A DNA stretch of 64,000 bases from Rickettsiales bacterium (lineage in GTDB: Bacteria; Pseudomonadota; Alphaproteobacteria; Rickettsiales; SXRF01), in assembly GCA_041396965.1 (NCBI GenBank), contig JAWKXN010000001.1, positions 1,674,001 through 1,738,000 of the forward strand. The letters are read 5' to 3'. The translations under genes and the position numbers were made by a program. Positions 42,997 to 51,355 of the stretch are shown here, one piece after another. The number at the start of each line of letters is the position of its first letter. Position 1 is the first letter of the stretch. The notes below the pieces were generated by a model. That model made no database searches, had not been told where the DNA came from, and saw only the letters and a list, made by a program, of their open reading frames with translations.

Positions 42997-44277
42997 TTAT
43001 AATAGCATCAGGCTTGGGCTTTCTATATAATATTTAAGAGCTTGTAGGAATTGCGCGCCGATCGCGCCATCAACCACACGGTGATCAACCGACAAAGTCA
43101 GATCCACCATATTACGGATTTCCAGTTTACCTCCACGAACAACTGCTCGTTCCTCACCAGCTCCCACAGCTAAGATACAACCTTGCGGCGGGTTTACGAT
43201 AGCTGAGAATTGCTTAACTCCGAACATACCAAGATTTGAGATGCTGAAGCCACCACCTTGAAATTCCTCAGGAGCGAGTTTTCCAATTTTAGCGCGAGCG
43301 GCTAAGTCTTTCATCTCACCTGATATAGTTATTACATCTTTCTGGTCAGCGTTTTTTACTATCGGTGTGATAAGACCACCATCAATAGCGACCGCCACTG
43401 AAATATCCACATTATTATATTGCAACACCGCCTCATCAGTCCATGAAGCATTAGCGCTTGGCACTTTCTTCAGCGCAAGAGCGGTAGCTTTTATAATAAA
43501 ATCATTCACCGAGAGCTTATAGGCAGGTTTTTTATCCTTTCCAGCCGTTGCCTGCGCGTCACTATTAATCTCTTTGCGCACTTCCAACAATTTATCCAGT
43601 TCACAATCAACGTTCAGATAAAAATGTGGAACAGTCTGCTTAGACTCGGTAAGACGGCGAGCTATAACCTTACGCATGTTATTATTTGGAATTGAGGTAG
43701 TCTCAACCGGATTGCGCAGAACTCTATCTCTACCACCAGTACCACCCATAGCTATCGCCTTCATCACATCATCTTTTACGACACGTCCATGTGGACCAGT
43801 GCCAGCGACCATATGCAAATCAATACCCTCAGTGGCGGCAATCCTCTTTGCCAGAGGCGATGCTTTTATTCTATCGCCATGCGATATGGTTGGTTGCGGA
43901 GCCACAGAAGGAACAGGCGACGCTGGAGTAGAAGTCGGTGCCGCCGAAGCCTCTGACTTAGTCTCTGGCTTTGCTTCTTCCGGCGCGGCAGTGGCGGCAG
44001 ATGGCTTATAGCTGTCAAGTACCGATTTATCCTCTCCGTCCTCTAACAAAAGAGCGATAAGTTGGTTAACCTTCACACCTTCCGTTCCCGCGTCAACTAT
44101 TATCTTACCGACAATACCCTCATCAACAGCTTCCACCTCCATAGTAGCTTTATCGGTCTCAATCTCGGCGATAACCTGACCAGATTTAACCTCATCGCCG
44201 ACCTTCACGTTCCACTTAGCTAGATTACCTTCTGTCATGGTTGGTGACAAAGCTGGCATTAAAATCTCAATAGGCAT
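42997..44277 (-). CDS. pdhC: Pyruvate dehydrogenase E2 component
   Basis: E2 transfers the acetyl group to CoA and forms the core of the complex. The 426 residues show one lipoyl domain (MPALSPTMTEGNLAKWNVKVGDEV, modified Lys in EIETDKATMEVEA), a Pro/Ala linker (about 95-130), a peripheral subunit-binding domain (ASPLAKRIAATEGIDLHMVAGTGPHGRVVKDDV), and the catalytic domain with the DHRVVDG motif near the end. Intact. Separated from pdhB by a decayed toxin-antitoxin module and a periplasmic protein gene. Confidence 0.96.
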   Translation of the reverse strand: MPIEILMPALSPTMTEGNLAKWNVKVGDEVKSGQVIAEIETDKATMEVEAVDEGIVGKIIVDAGTEGVKVNQLIALLLEDGEDKSVLDSYKPSAATAAPEEAKPETKSEASAAPTSTPASPVPSVAPQPTISHGDRIKASPLAKRIAATEGIDLHMVAGTGPHGRVVKDDVMKAIAMGGTGGRDRVLRNPVETTSIPNNNMRKVIARRLTESKQTVPHFYLNVDCELDKLLEVRKEINSDAQATAGKDKKPAYKLSVNDFIIKATALALKKVPSANASWTDEAVLQYNNVDISVAVAIDGGLITPIVKNADQKDVITISGEMKDLAARAKIGKLAPEEFQGGGFSISNLGMFGVKQFSAIVNPPQGCILAVGAGEERAVVRGGKLEIRNMVDLTLSVDHRVVDGAIGAQFLQALKYYIESPSLMLL

Positions 44278-44337
44278 TTTTTTCTCTTTACATTATTCTT
44301 GATATTATTTTTGTATATTAACTACTAAATCAAATTA

Positions 44338-44817
44338 CTAGAAGCTTTTCATCATTTTATAGCAATTTCCACCAGTTTTTCTATTACTATTGTAATTTAC
44401 TCTTACATCAAAATCTTTCTTTTCCAAAAATTCCGCAAGCTTAAAAGCATCAGATGAATTACCGAGATTATAGGTCGCTCTCCCATCTAAATAATAGCTA
44501 GATGATTCTCTGCTATAGCCGTTATAACGATTATTGTTACCACGCAGATTATAATTTACATTACTTATTATTATCTTGGATATCTTTTGTTCCTTAGCGT
44601 ATTTGGAAACGTCATCTATTCTCTTATCATACTCCGCTTTTGCTTTTGTCACGCTATCAGCGCCAATCTTAAAATTGACTGAAACAGTCACTCTTTCTTC
44701 CATCGGACATTCTTTTTCTATATCTTGTATAGAGACATTCGCACTATCTTCAGCCAGCACAGCAAAAGAAGTCAACAAACTAGCACCTAAAACCGGAAAT
44801 AATATACTTTTTCTCAT
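44338..44817 (-). CDS. Exported protein of unknown family
   Basis: A 159-residue protein with a signal peptide (about 1-22, ending VLA). The mature part is mixed alpha/beta with a conserved-looking VTVSVNFKIGADSVTKAKAEYDKRIDDVSKYAKEQKISKIIISNVNY segment, and a Tyr/Asn/Ser-rich middle. SIMPL/DUF541-like proteins show a similar layout, but this is a guess. Two Cys, near the start and near the end of the mature chain, could form a disulfide. Confidence 0.55.
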   Translation of the reverse strand: MRKSILFPVLGASLLTSFAVLAEDSANVSIQDIEKECPMEERVTVSVNFKIGADSVTKAKAEYDKRIDDVSKYAKEQKISKIIISNVNYNLRGNNNRYNGYSRESSSYYLDGRATYNLGNSSDAFKLAEFLEKKDFDVRVNYNSNRKTGGNCYKMMKSF

Positions 44818-44838
44818 AATAATTCTCCTTACACAAAA

Positions 44839-45202
44839 TTAATCATAACTATAGTCACACCCTGTCAGTTCTTTATAAAGAATCAACAAATCATTCTTAA
44901 GTTTAGGCAAATCGTCCTTAATTATTTCACCGATCCGCCGCAAATTTATCTCCTCATACTCATGGCCGAGTATATTACGGACACCCACAATTTTCTGCCA
45001 CGTAATATGCTCATTCTTACTTTTTATATCATCATTGACACGTTTGCAAGCTTCTCCAAAAACTGTAAAAGACCGTAGAACCGCATGACAACAACCATCT
45101 GATCATACAAATCACCACGCTGCGTAAATTTTCAATATGCTCAATTTCATAGAGCATATCCCAAATATAAACTTCAGGATTCTTGCCCAATTTCTTACTC
45201 AT
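44839..45202 (-). pseudogene. Decayed HepT (HEPN, DUF86) toxin gene
   Basis: Three pieces of one HepT-like protein lie in three frames. First MSKKLGKNPEVYIWDMLYEIEHIENLR from the ATG at 45202; then a short stretch with YDQMVVVMRFYGLL in another frame; then GEACKRVNDDIKSK and VGVRNILGHEYEEINLRRIGEII in a third, ending at the stop TAA at 44841. The last piece keeps the HEPN RX4HXY catalytic motif (RNILGHEY). At least two frameshifts block it. The start overlaps the MntA-like stop by ATGA, the usual arrangement. Confidence 0.8.
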
Positions 45203-45420
45203 AAAGGAACCGCATCCTTAAGCATGTAACGTTTACGAAGAGGGTTTTTTACAGCATCAACCTCGACAAGATCTATTTTCCCACATAAAATATTTTCTAT
45301 TCTATCCTTGAATTCCAGAAGATGAAAAAGTGAACCAAAAACCCAAATATCACTAACTCCATACTTAGAAGCAACATCCATAATTTCTGGTTTCTTAGCG
45401 CGCAACTCAGCAAGATTCAT
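45199..45420 (-). pseudogene. MntA-like antitoxin, catalytic segment deleted
   Basis: MntA adenylyltransferases need a GSX10DXD motif. Here the N terminus (MNLAELRAKKPEIMDVASKYGVSDIWVFGS) runs straight into LFHLLEFKDRIENIL and the C terminus KIDLVEVDAVKNPL..LKDAVPL, so about 20 residues carrying DXD are missing while the frame stays open (73 residues). The deletion is in frame. The protein cannot be an active nucleotidyltransferase, and its toxin partner is also broken. Confidence 0.75.
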
Positions 45421-45429
45421 ATAAACAAC

Positions 45430-46425
45430 TCAAGCAACCATCAAATCACGAGCACAAACCTCTCTAACCGCCTCAACGATATGATCGGCCTGTGGCAAAG
45501 CCAGCTTCTCAAGATTAGCGGCATAAGGCAGTGGAACATCAGCACCAGCTACACGAGCTACCGGAGCGTCAAGATAATCAAAGGCGTTTTCCATGATAAC
45601 AGCCGCAATCTCAGAGCCAATACCAGCAACTGCCCAACCCTCCTCAACGCTTACGCACCTGTTGGTTTTCTTTACTGATTCAACAATAGTATCAACATCA
45701 AGCGGGCGGATGGTACGCAAATCTATAACTTCCGCGCTAATTCCTTCCTCTGCTAATTTTTCCGCCGCTTCCAGAGCCTTACCAACCATAATGGAAAAAG
45801 CTGTTATAGTTACATCACTTCCCTCACGTACAATCTCCGCTTTGCCTATTTCAAGCACGTAGTCATCATCGTCAGGAACGTCAAAACTCTGACCGTACAA
45901 AATCTCATTTTCAAGAAATATAACCGGATTCGGATCACGAATAGCGGCTTTAAGAAGAGCTTTAGCAGAAGCAGCGTCATAAGGAGCTATTACCTTAAGA
46001 CCCGGTACGTGCGCGTACCAGCTAGCGTAACATTGTGAATGCTGCGCCGCCACCCGTGAAGCCGCTCCATTCGGTCCACGAAATACAATTGGGCAACGAA
46101 TTTGTCCACCAGACATATAATTAGTTTTAGCCGCTGAGTTTATTAGATGATCCATCGCCTGCATAGCAAAGTTGAACGTCATGAATTCTACAACTGGTTT
46201 AAGCCCCATCATCGCCGCTCCCACACCAAGACCAGCGAACCCATGTTCTGTAATTGGAGTATCCACTACCCGTCTGTCACCAAATTCGGCGAGCAACCCT
46301 TCGGTCACCTTATAGGCTCCCTGATATTCGGCTACTTCCTCACCCATCACAAATACTTCCTCGTCACGGCGCATTTCCTCCGCCATAGCATCTCTTAACG
46401 CGACTCTTACCGTTTGTTGTGACAT
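45430..46425 (-). CDS. pdhB: Pyruvate dehydrogenase E1 beta subunit
   Basis: With PdhA it decarboxylates pyruvate using thiamine diphosphate. The 331 residues contain VRVALRDAMAEEMRRDEEVFVMGEEVAEYQGAYKVT, RVVDTPITEHGFAGLGVGAAMMGLKPVVEFM, FRGPNGAASRVAAQHSQCYASWYAHVPGLKV and VSVEEGWAVAGIGSEI, all E1 beta motifs. It has no fused lipoyl domain, unlike some alphaproteobacterial PdhB. The start at 46425 has AAGGA upstream. Confidence 0.96.
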   Translation of the reverse strand: MSQQTVRVALRDAMAEEMRRDEEVFVMGEEVAEYQGAYKVTEGLLAEFGDRRVVDTPITEHGFAGLGVGAAMMGLKPVVEFMTFNFAMQAMDHLINSAAKTNYMSGGQIRCPIVFRGPNGAASRVAAQHSQCYASWYAHVPGLKVIAPYDAASAKALLKAAIRDPNPVIFLENEILYGQSFDVPDDDDYVLEIGKAEIVREGSDVTITAFSIMVGKALEAAEKLAEEGISAEVIDLRTIRPLDVDTIVESVKKTNRCVSVEEGWAVAGIGSEIAAVIMENAFDYLDAPVARVAGADVPLPYAANLEKLALPQADHIVEAVREVCARDLMVA

Positions 46426-46495
46426 AAACAATCCTTATTTCCTATTTACTTTTTACTTTTTATTTTGTATACCAAGCTACCCAAAAAATGAGCTT

Positions 46496-46737
46496 CTACC
46501 ATACCGCATACTTATAATGTTGCAAGATTTTTTCATCATCGTTTATTAATTTTGCGTTGCACAATGTAGCTTCAGCCACTATTAGCCAGTCAAACACATC
46601 TCGCGTCCAACCTTACTATAGGAGAGTATAATACCTCACCTTCAAGAACATTTTTTCACCCGCTTGCTAAAATTCTTTGCAGAACCCTTAACAACCCACA
46701 ATACAATATTGGTATCTATAAAAATAGATTGTGTCAT
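46496..46737 (-). pseudogene. Decayed PIN-domain toxin gene
   Basis: From ATG 46737 the frame reads MTQSIFIDTNIVLWVVKGSAKNFSKRVKKCS then stops. A second piece (VLEGEVLYSPIV) is in another frame, and a third reads WTRDVFDWLIVAEATLCNAKLINDDEKILQHYKYAVW to the stop at 46496. The first Asp (FIDTN) and the later RDVFD..DD acids belong to the PIN nuclease site, but the protein is broken by at least two shifts and a middle deletion. The start overlaps the antitoxin stop by ATGA. Confidence 0.8.
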
Positions 46738-47018
46738 ATATCAATATCATTGCTGTACCAGCCGCCCAGCAATTTTTCCCAATCGATAGAACGGTAAAAT
46801 TCGTCATCTTCAACCAACGCATCAGGAAGGGTTTTCATTTTTGACAGGTCATTCTTTATTTTAGGTTTACTCTTTTTCTTACCTGTTTTTCTGGAAAGAC
46901 TGATAGTCAAGTTTTGGTTGTTCCGGTGCACAGTAACCGGCTCGCCGGTATTTATTACCCCATCAATAATGGCGTATATATTACTCCTAAGCTCAGTGAC
47001 CGTGATTTCCTGTTTCAT
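46734..47018 (-). CDS. Phd/YefM-like antitoxin, orphaned
   Basis: A 94-residue protein, MKQEITVTELRSNIYAIIDGVINTGEPVTVHRNNQNLTISLSRKTG, followed by a Lys-rich linker and an acidic tail. The first half is the Phd/YefM DNA-binding fold; the tail normally clamps the toxin. The frame is intact, but its PIN partner directly downstream is decayed. It may still bind its own promoter. It lies between pdhA and pdhB. Confidence 0.75.
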   Translation of the reverse strand: MKQEITVTELRSNIYAIIDGVINTGEPVTVHRNNQNLTISLSRKTGKKKSKPKIKNDLSKMKTLPDALVEDDEFYRSIDWEKLLGGWYSNDIDI

Positions 47019-47081
47019 AACATAACATCATACACGTACGTACGCTGTCAATCAACTTTGCAAACAATCCTCAACTGAATA

Positions 47082-47243
47082 TTACCCATCATCCTCATAG
47101 TCTTCGCTGAACTCATCCCAGCAATATCCTAAATATTCTGACGCATTCCTAGAATTATCCCAATCCCCTACCGCGCAATAACACCCGCTTAGTAATAACA
47201 GCAAAAAAACCGCTCCAATTTTTTTACTGTTAAGCAAGAACAT
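47082..47243 (-). CDS. Small lipoprotein
   Basis: A 53-residue protein starting MFLLNSKKIGAVFLLLLLSGCYCAVGDWD, a lipoprotein signal with lipobox LLSGC, followed by an acidic short mature chain. Upstream in-frame ATGs lie inside pdhA; the ATG used here also overlaps the pdhA end by 14 bases. Function unknown. Confidence 0.55.
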   Translation of the reverse strand: MFLLNSKKIGAVFLLLLLSGCYCAVGDWDNSRNASEYLGYCWDEFSEDYEDDG

Positions 47244-48240
47244 CTGTCCATAATTCAGATTCATCCGGCTCCGGTGATTTTTTTGCGAACTCAGCGGCAT
47301 CATTCGCCACCGCTTTTATTTCTTTATCAATTTCCTTTAGCAAGTCCTCACCAGCGAATTTTTCTTTGATCAACCTAGCTTTCATAGTCTCAATCGGATC
47401 ATGATTTTCTTTATAATCCGCGACCTCTTCTTTGCTACGATACTTAGCCGGATCCGACATTGAGTGTCCACGATAACGATAAGTTTTCATTTCTAGTAAG
47501 AATGGACCCTTGCCGGAACGAACATACTCCACCGCTTCTAAACCAGCCTCACGAACAGCGACAACATCCATGCCGTTAACCTGTTTACCAGTAATTCCAA
47601 AAGCCTCTCCCCTGCGATAAAGTTCGGTGGTTGAGTGGCTGCGCTTCACGCTTGTTCCCATAGCGTACTCATTATTCTCTATAATATAAATAACCGGAAG
47701 CTTCCACAAACTCGCCATATTAAACGACTCATAAACCTGCCCTTGATTTACCGAGCCATCACCAAAATAAACCAGACTTATATTGCCATTATTACGATAT
47801 TTATGGGCAAAGCCAATTCCTGTACCTATCGGAACCTGCGCGCCAACTATTCCATGACCACCGTAAAAATGTTTCTCGGTGGAAAACATATGCATAGAGC
47901 CACCCTTACCTTTGGAAAATCCATCAATCCGTCCGGTAAGTTCCGCCATTATGCCTTTAGGATCCATACCACAAGCCAGCATATGCCCATGATCCCGATA
48001 GCTAGTTATAACCGCGTCGTCTTTGGTTATACAACTTTGCATTCCAACAACCACTGCTTCCTGCCCGATATATAAGTGACAAAAACCACCGATAAGCCCC
48101 ATACCATAAAGCTGCCCCGCTTTTTCCTCAAAGCGCCGAATCAAAAGCATTTCTTTATATAATTTTAACAATAATTCCTTACCAACCGAAACATCGTTCT
48201 TGGAAGTCATATCAGCAGTTTTCTTTGCCGCTTTAGCCAT
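47230..48240 (-). CDS. pdhA: Pyruvate dehydrogenase E1 alpha subunit
   Basis: E1 alpha binds thiamine diphosphate. The 336-residue protein starts at 48240 (MAKAAKKTADM), with GAGGTG upstream; codons further upstream have no family match. Motifs: IGGFCHLYIGQEAVVVGMQ, KGKGGSMHMFS, HGIVGAQVPIGTGIGFAHKY, and the ThDP motif GDGSVNQGQVYESFNMASLWKLPVIYIIENN. The phosphorylation-loop region YRYRGHSMSDPAKYR is present. First gene of the pdh cluster. Confidence 0.96.
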   Translation of the reverse strand: MAKAAKKTADMTSKNDVSVGKELLLKLYKEMLLIRRFEEKAGQLYGMGLIGGFCHLYIGQEAVVVGMQSCITKDDAVITSYRDHGHMLACGMDPKGIMAELTGRIDGFSKGKGGSMHMFSTEKHFYGGHGIVGAQVPIGTGIGFAHKYRNNGNISLVYFGDGSVNQGQVYESFNMASLWKLPVIYIIENNEYAMGTSVKRSHSTTELYRRGEAFGITGKQVNGMDVVAVREAGLEAVEYVRSGKGPFLLEMKTYRYRGHSMSDPAKYRSKEEVADYKENHDPIETMKARLIKEKFAGEDLLKEIDKEIKAVANDAAEFAKKSPEPDESELWTDVLA

Positions 48241-48306
48241 TAAGCACCTCGTAATATTTAACGTATAACAAATATTCGCAAACATGGCCATCTGAAATAA
48301 AAAACC

Positions 48307-48420
48307 ATTATTCAGATAACAAGGCTGCGACCGCTGCCCGCCGCCCGTGCGGCGTAAGCCTCAGCGGCGTCTGAGCGCCTATTCAGCTTTTTCCCAAAAA
48401 AGTTAAATAGAAAGACCATA
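48307..48420. repeat. Intergenic repeat R2, copy 2
   Basis: Lies upstream of pdhA, between it and the 48571 gene, in a 330-base gap. It aligns with 434-537 over AACAAGGCTGCGAC, the AGCGCC segment, CAGCTTTT and AGAAAGACCATA. Unlike copy 1 its centre is very GC-rich (CGCTGCCCGCCGCCCGTGCG). The remaining gap is AT-rich and should hold the pdhA promoter. Confidence 0.5.
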
Positions 48421-48570
48421 GATACGAAAATCTGAAGATTTTGCAAGCAATTAATGAAATATTATATGCTGCGCTGCGGTATATTTACTGGTTATAGACA
48501 TACAAATATATTCTTGTTACAGACAAACAATACTCTATATTTCACATCAAATATTAAATAAAAATAGATC

Positions 48571-48981
48571 ATGCTAAACAAGTCACACGTAAAAACCATA
48601 TTACTATTTTCTTTATTGTACGCGGCTGAAGTAATAGCGGTAGGCAGTCTCGCGCTGTATTTTGGTATAAAAATACCAGCTCTTAAAATCCTTATAATAT
48701 TTATTGCCGCCCTAATCGCCATCATCTATTTTATGAAGGAAGAGCGGAGAAAACCATCAGGTAAAGATGTATTCGTACTAACCTCTGGATCTTTAATATG
48801 CTTTCTATTGATAGTGCTAATATTGCAACACATAGCAGGGTTACCATTTATGTTGCCAATATTCATACAGCAATCTATCACTGGGCTTGTAGCCATTTAT
48901 CTGGTGTACGGATTCCTAGCGAAAAATCATCTTTTTAAGGGTATGAATTTTGATGATGAGGATAAACAAAAAGAGAAATAA
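48571..48981 (+). CDS. Four-helix membrane protein of unknown function
   Basis: A 136-residue protein with four hydrophobic helices (about 8-30, 33-50, 64-86, 92-112) and a charged C terminus (GMNFDDEDKQKEK). No signal peptide and no family that I recognise. The next short open frame follows by five bases. Confidence 0.55.
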   Translation: MLNKSHVKTILLFSLLYAAEVIAVGSLALYFGIKIPALKILIIFIAALIAIIYFMKEERRKPSGKDVFVLTSGSLICFLLIVLILQHIAGLPFMLPIFIQQSITGLVAIYLVYGFLAKNHLFKGMNFDDEDKQKEK

Positions 48982-48986
48982 AAGCC

Positions 48987-49166
48987 ATGAACTTCATAAA
49001 TGATAGAGAATTAGCCAGACGATTCAAGAATGGCAGCGTACCTTCTCGTGAACGCTTCATATATCTTATTATCACCACAACACTTTTGCTTATATTCACA
49101 TCTCCATTTATTACATTATCTAAATTCATCCATAAAATTAGCCTCACATTAGCAATAACTCTATAA
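48987..49166 (+). CDS. Small membrane protein, 59 residues, maybe a fragment
   Basis: MNFINDRELARRFKNGSVPS is followed by a hydrophobic segment (about 24-45) and a short tail. It starts five bases after the previous gene. Just downstream, in another frame, 49182-49251 reads YPLAENIFPAIGMAVIYFVS and looks like a second membrane helix, so this may be the N-terminal piece of a longer gene broken by a frameshift. Confidence 0.4.
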   Translation: MNFINDRELARRFKNGSVPSRERFIYLIITTTLLLIFTSPFITLSKFIHKISLTLAITL

Positions 49167-49310
49167 ATCACCACCACTACCCGCTTGCAGAAAATATATT
49201 TCCTGCTATTGGTATGGCTGTGATTTATTTTGTCTCCGTGAAAATCTACTGACCTCGTTTCTTGTCCCCACAACAAAAATACTATTTTACTTTAATGAAA
49301 TCTAAAAAAC

Positions 49311-51290
49311 ATGACCGATTTATTCGCTGATAAAAAGAAATTAAAAGACAATTCATACACCGCTGATGACATAGAAGTTTTAGAAGGGCTTGAGCCAGTG
49401 CGCCGTCGTCCGGGTATGTATATTGGTGGCACCGATGAAACCGCGATGCACCATCTAGTAAATGAGATATTTGACAACTCAATGGATGAGGCAGTCGCTG
49501 GATTCGCCAGCCGTATTGAGTTTGAGATGCGTCCTGATAACATCATTATCATACGTGATAATGGACGAGGGATTCCAGTTGACCCACACCCTAAATTCCC
49601 AAAAAAATCAGCTTTAGAAGTAATCCTTACCACGCTTCACTCCGGCGGCAAATTTGGTGGCAAGGTTTATGACACATCCGGTGGTCTGCACGGTGTTGGT
49701 ATATCAGTAGTAAACGCTCTTTCCGATTATTTAGAAGTTGAGGTAGTGCGTGATAAAACCATCTACCGTCAATCATACAGCAGAGGCGAGCCTGATGGCA
49801 AACTTAAAAAAATGGGAGAAGCCCCCAAAGGTAGAGGAACTACCATAGCCTTCCGTCCTGACAGTGAGATATTTGGCAAAATTAAATTTCGCCCTGAGAA
49901 ACTCTACAAACTAGCTAACTCCAAAGCCTATCTGTTTCGTGGTGTGGAAATAATCTGGAAATGCGATCCATCATTACTTACAGAAAATAGTGATGTTCCA
50001 GCTAAAGACACCATCCATTTCCCTAACGGTCTACGTGACTTCCTGTCACAAAAGCTTGAGGGAAAAGAAACTATAACCACTAGCCCTTTTTGCGGAGAAG
50101 CGGATCTTGCCGACAAGATGGGACGTATAGAATGGGCAGTTGATTGGCCAACAGATGAGGAAAGTTACATAACTACTTATTGCAACACCATTCCAACACC
50201 CGATGGAGGCACTCATGAATCAGGGCTACGCTCGGCGATAAATAAAGGAATACGAGCTTATGGTGAGCTTACCGGCAATAAAAAAATAGCGCAAGCGCAA
50301 GGGGAAGATATTTTAGGTGGTGCGGTCATCGTCCTTTCACTCTTTATAAAAGATCCACAATTTCAAGGACAGACCAAAAACCGCTTAGTCAGCACCCAAG
50401 CCTCAAAACTAGTGGAAAACGCTATGCGGGATCATTTTGATCACTATTTAAGTGGTGATACTGAAAATAGCGGCAAAATTATTCAGGCGATAATGAGCAG
50501 ACTAGAAGAACGCTTACGTCGTAAATTCGAAAAAGAAGTAAGTCGTAAGGCGGCGACCACCCGCTTGCGCCTTCCCGGAAAACTCGCTGACTGCTCACGC
50601 TCTACTAACAAGGGCACAGAGATTTTTATCGTAGAAGGCGATTCGGCGGGAGGAAGCGCGAAACAAGCACGCAACCGTGAGACACAGGCTATATTACCAC
50701 TGCGTGGAAAGATATTAAATGTCGCAAGCGCCACTATTGACAAAATAAAAGCCAACCAAGAACTATCAGACCTTGTGCTAGCTCTTGGTTGTGGCAGCGG
50801 AACTCATTATACACCATCGGCATTACGCTATGAGAAAATCGTGATAATGACCGACGCGGATGTTGACGGCGCGCATATAGCCTCTTTACTTATGACCTTT
50901 TTCTATCAGGAAATGCCGCAAATAATCAATGGTGGACATTTATTTATCGCTCGCCCACCACTATTTAGAATAACCGTAAGCAATAAAACCTATTACGCAC
51001 AGGATGAAAAAGAAAAAGAAAAAATTATCGCCAAACACGCCAAAGGAAACTCAAAAATAGAGGTGGGACGCTTTAAGGGGCTTGGTGAGATGACACCGGC
51101 GCAACTTAAAGAAACCACAATGAATCCCGAAAACAGAGTGCTGCTTAAAGTCATTATAGAAGAAGACGATCTAGACAAAACCAACGAGAGAGTAGAACAC
51201 CTTATGGGTAGAAAACCCGAACATCGCTTCGCTTTCATTCAAGAACAAACTCAAAGTAGGGAAAACATACTTGATGAGTTAGATGTATAA
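49311..51290 (+). CDS. parE: DNA topoisomerase IV subunit B
   Basis: ParE supplies ATPase activity for chromosome decatenation with ParC. The 659-residue GHKL protein shows VRRRPGMYIGGTDETAMHHLVNEIFDNSMDEA, DNGRGIPVDPHPKFPKKSALEVILTTLHSGGKF, YDTSGGLHGVGISVVNALS, the TOPRIM region EIFIVEGDSAGGSAKQARNRETQAILPLRGKILNV and IMTDADVDGAHIASLLMTFF. The spacing and IEVGRFKGLGEMTPAQLKETTM match ParE of alphaproteobacteria. The length fits ParE rather than GyrB (about 800). Single gene. Confidence 0.93.
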   Translation: MTDLFADKKKLKDNSYTADDIEVLEGLEPVRRRPGMYIGGTDETAMHHLVNEIFDNSMDEAVAGFASRIEFEMRPDNIIIIRDNGRGIPVDPHPKFPKKSALEVILTTLHSGGKFGGKVYDTSGGLHGVGISVVNALSDYLEVEVVRDKTIYRQSYSRGEPDGKLKKMGEAPKGRGTTIAFRPDSEIFGKIKFRPEKLYKLANSKAYLFRGVEIIWKCDPSLLTENSDVPAKDTIHFPNGLRDFLSQKLEGKETITTSPFCGEADLADKMGRIEWAVDWPTDEESYITTYCNTIPTPDGGTHESGLRSAINKGIRAYGELTGNKKIAQAQGEDILGGAVIVLSLFIKDPQFQGQTKNRLVSTQASKLVENAMRDHFDHYLSGDTENSGKIIQAIMSRLEERLRRKFEKEVSRKAATTRLRLPGKLADCSRSTNKGTEIFIVEGDSAGGSAKQARNRETQAILPLRGKILNVASATIDKIKANQELSDLVLALGCGSGTHYTPSALRYEKIVIMTDADVDGAHIASLLMTFFYQEMPQIINGGHLFIARPPLFRITVSNKTYYAQDEKEKEKIIAKHAKGNSKIEVGRFKGLGEMTPAQLKETTMNPENRVLLKVIIEEDDLDKTNERVEHLMGRKPEHRFAFIQEQTQSRENILDELDV

Positions 51291-51295
51291 AAATA

Positions 51296-51323
51296 CCCGC
51301 CTCCAGTGGCAACCAGAGGCGGG
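51296..51323 (-). terminator. Terminator hairpin between convergent parE and protease genes
   Basis: CCCGCCTC (51296-51303) and GAGGCGGG (51316-51323) form an 8-base-pair GC-rich stem. On the minus strand it is followed by TATTTTTATA, so it ends the protease transcript; on the plus strand there is no T run, so it acts less well for parE. Confidence 0.75.
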
Positions 51324-51355
51324 CTAGGGGTAAAACAGGCTAACAACAGCCCGCG

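Noticed and set aside
45199..45420. A functional short MntA antitoxin
   Set aside because: The open frame is intact but the catalytic DXD segment is missing and the toxin next to it is broken in several places.
48319..48385. rRNA or tRNA remnant in the GC-rich block upstream of pdhA
   Set aside because: No cloverleaf or rRNA motif was found; its ends match the AT-richer repeat at 434-537, so it is treated as repeat R2.
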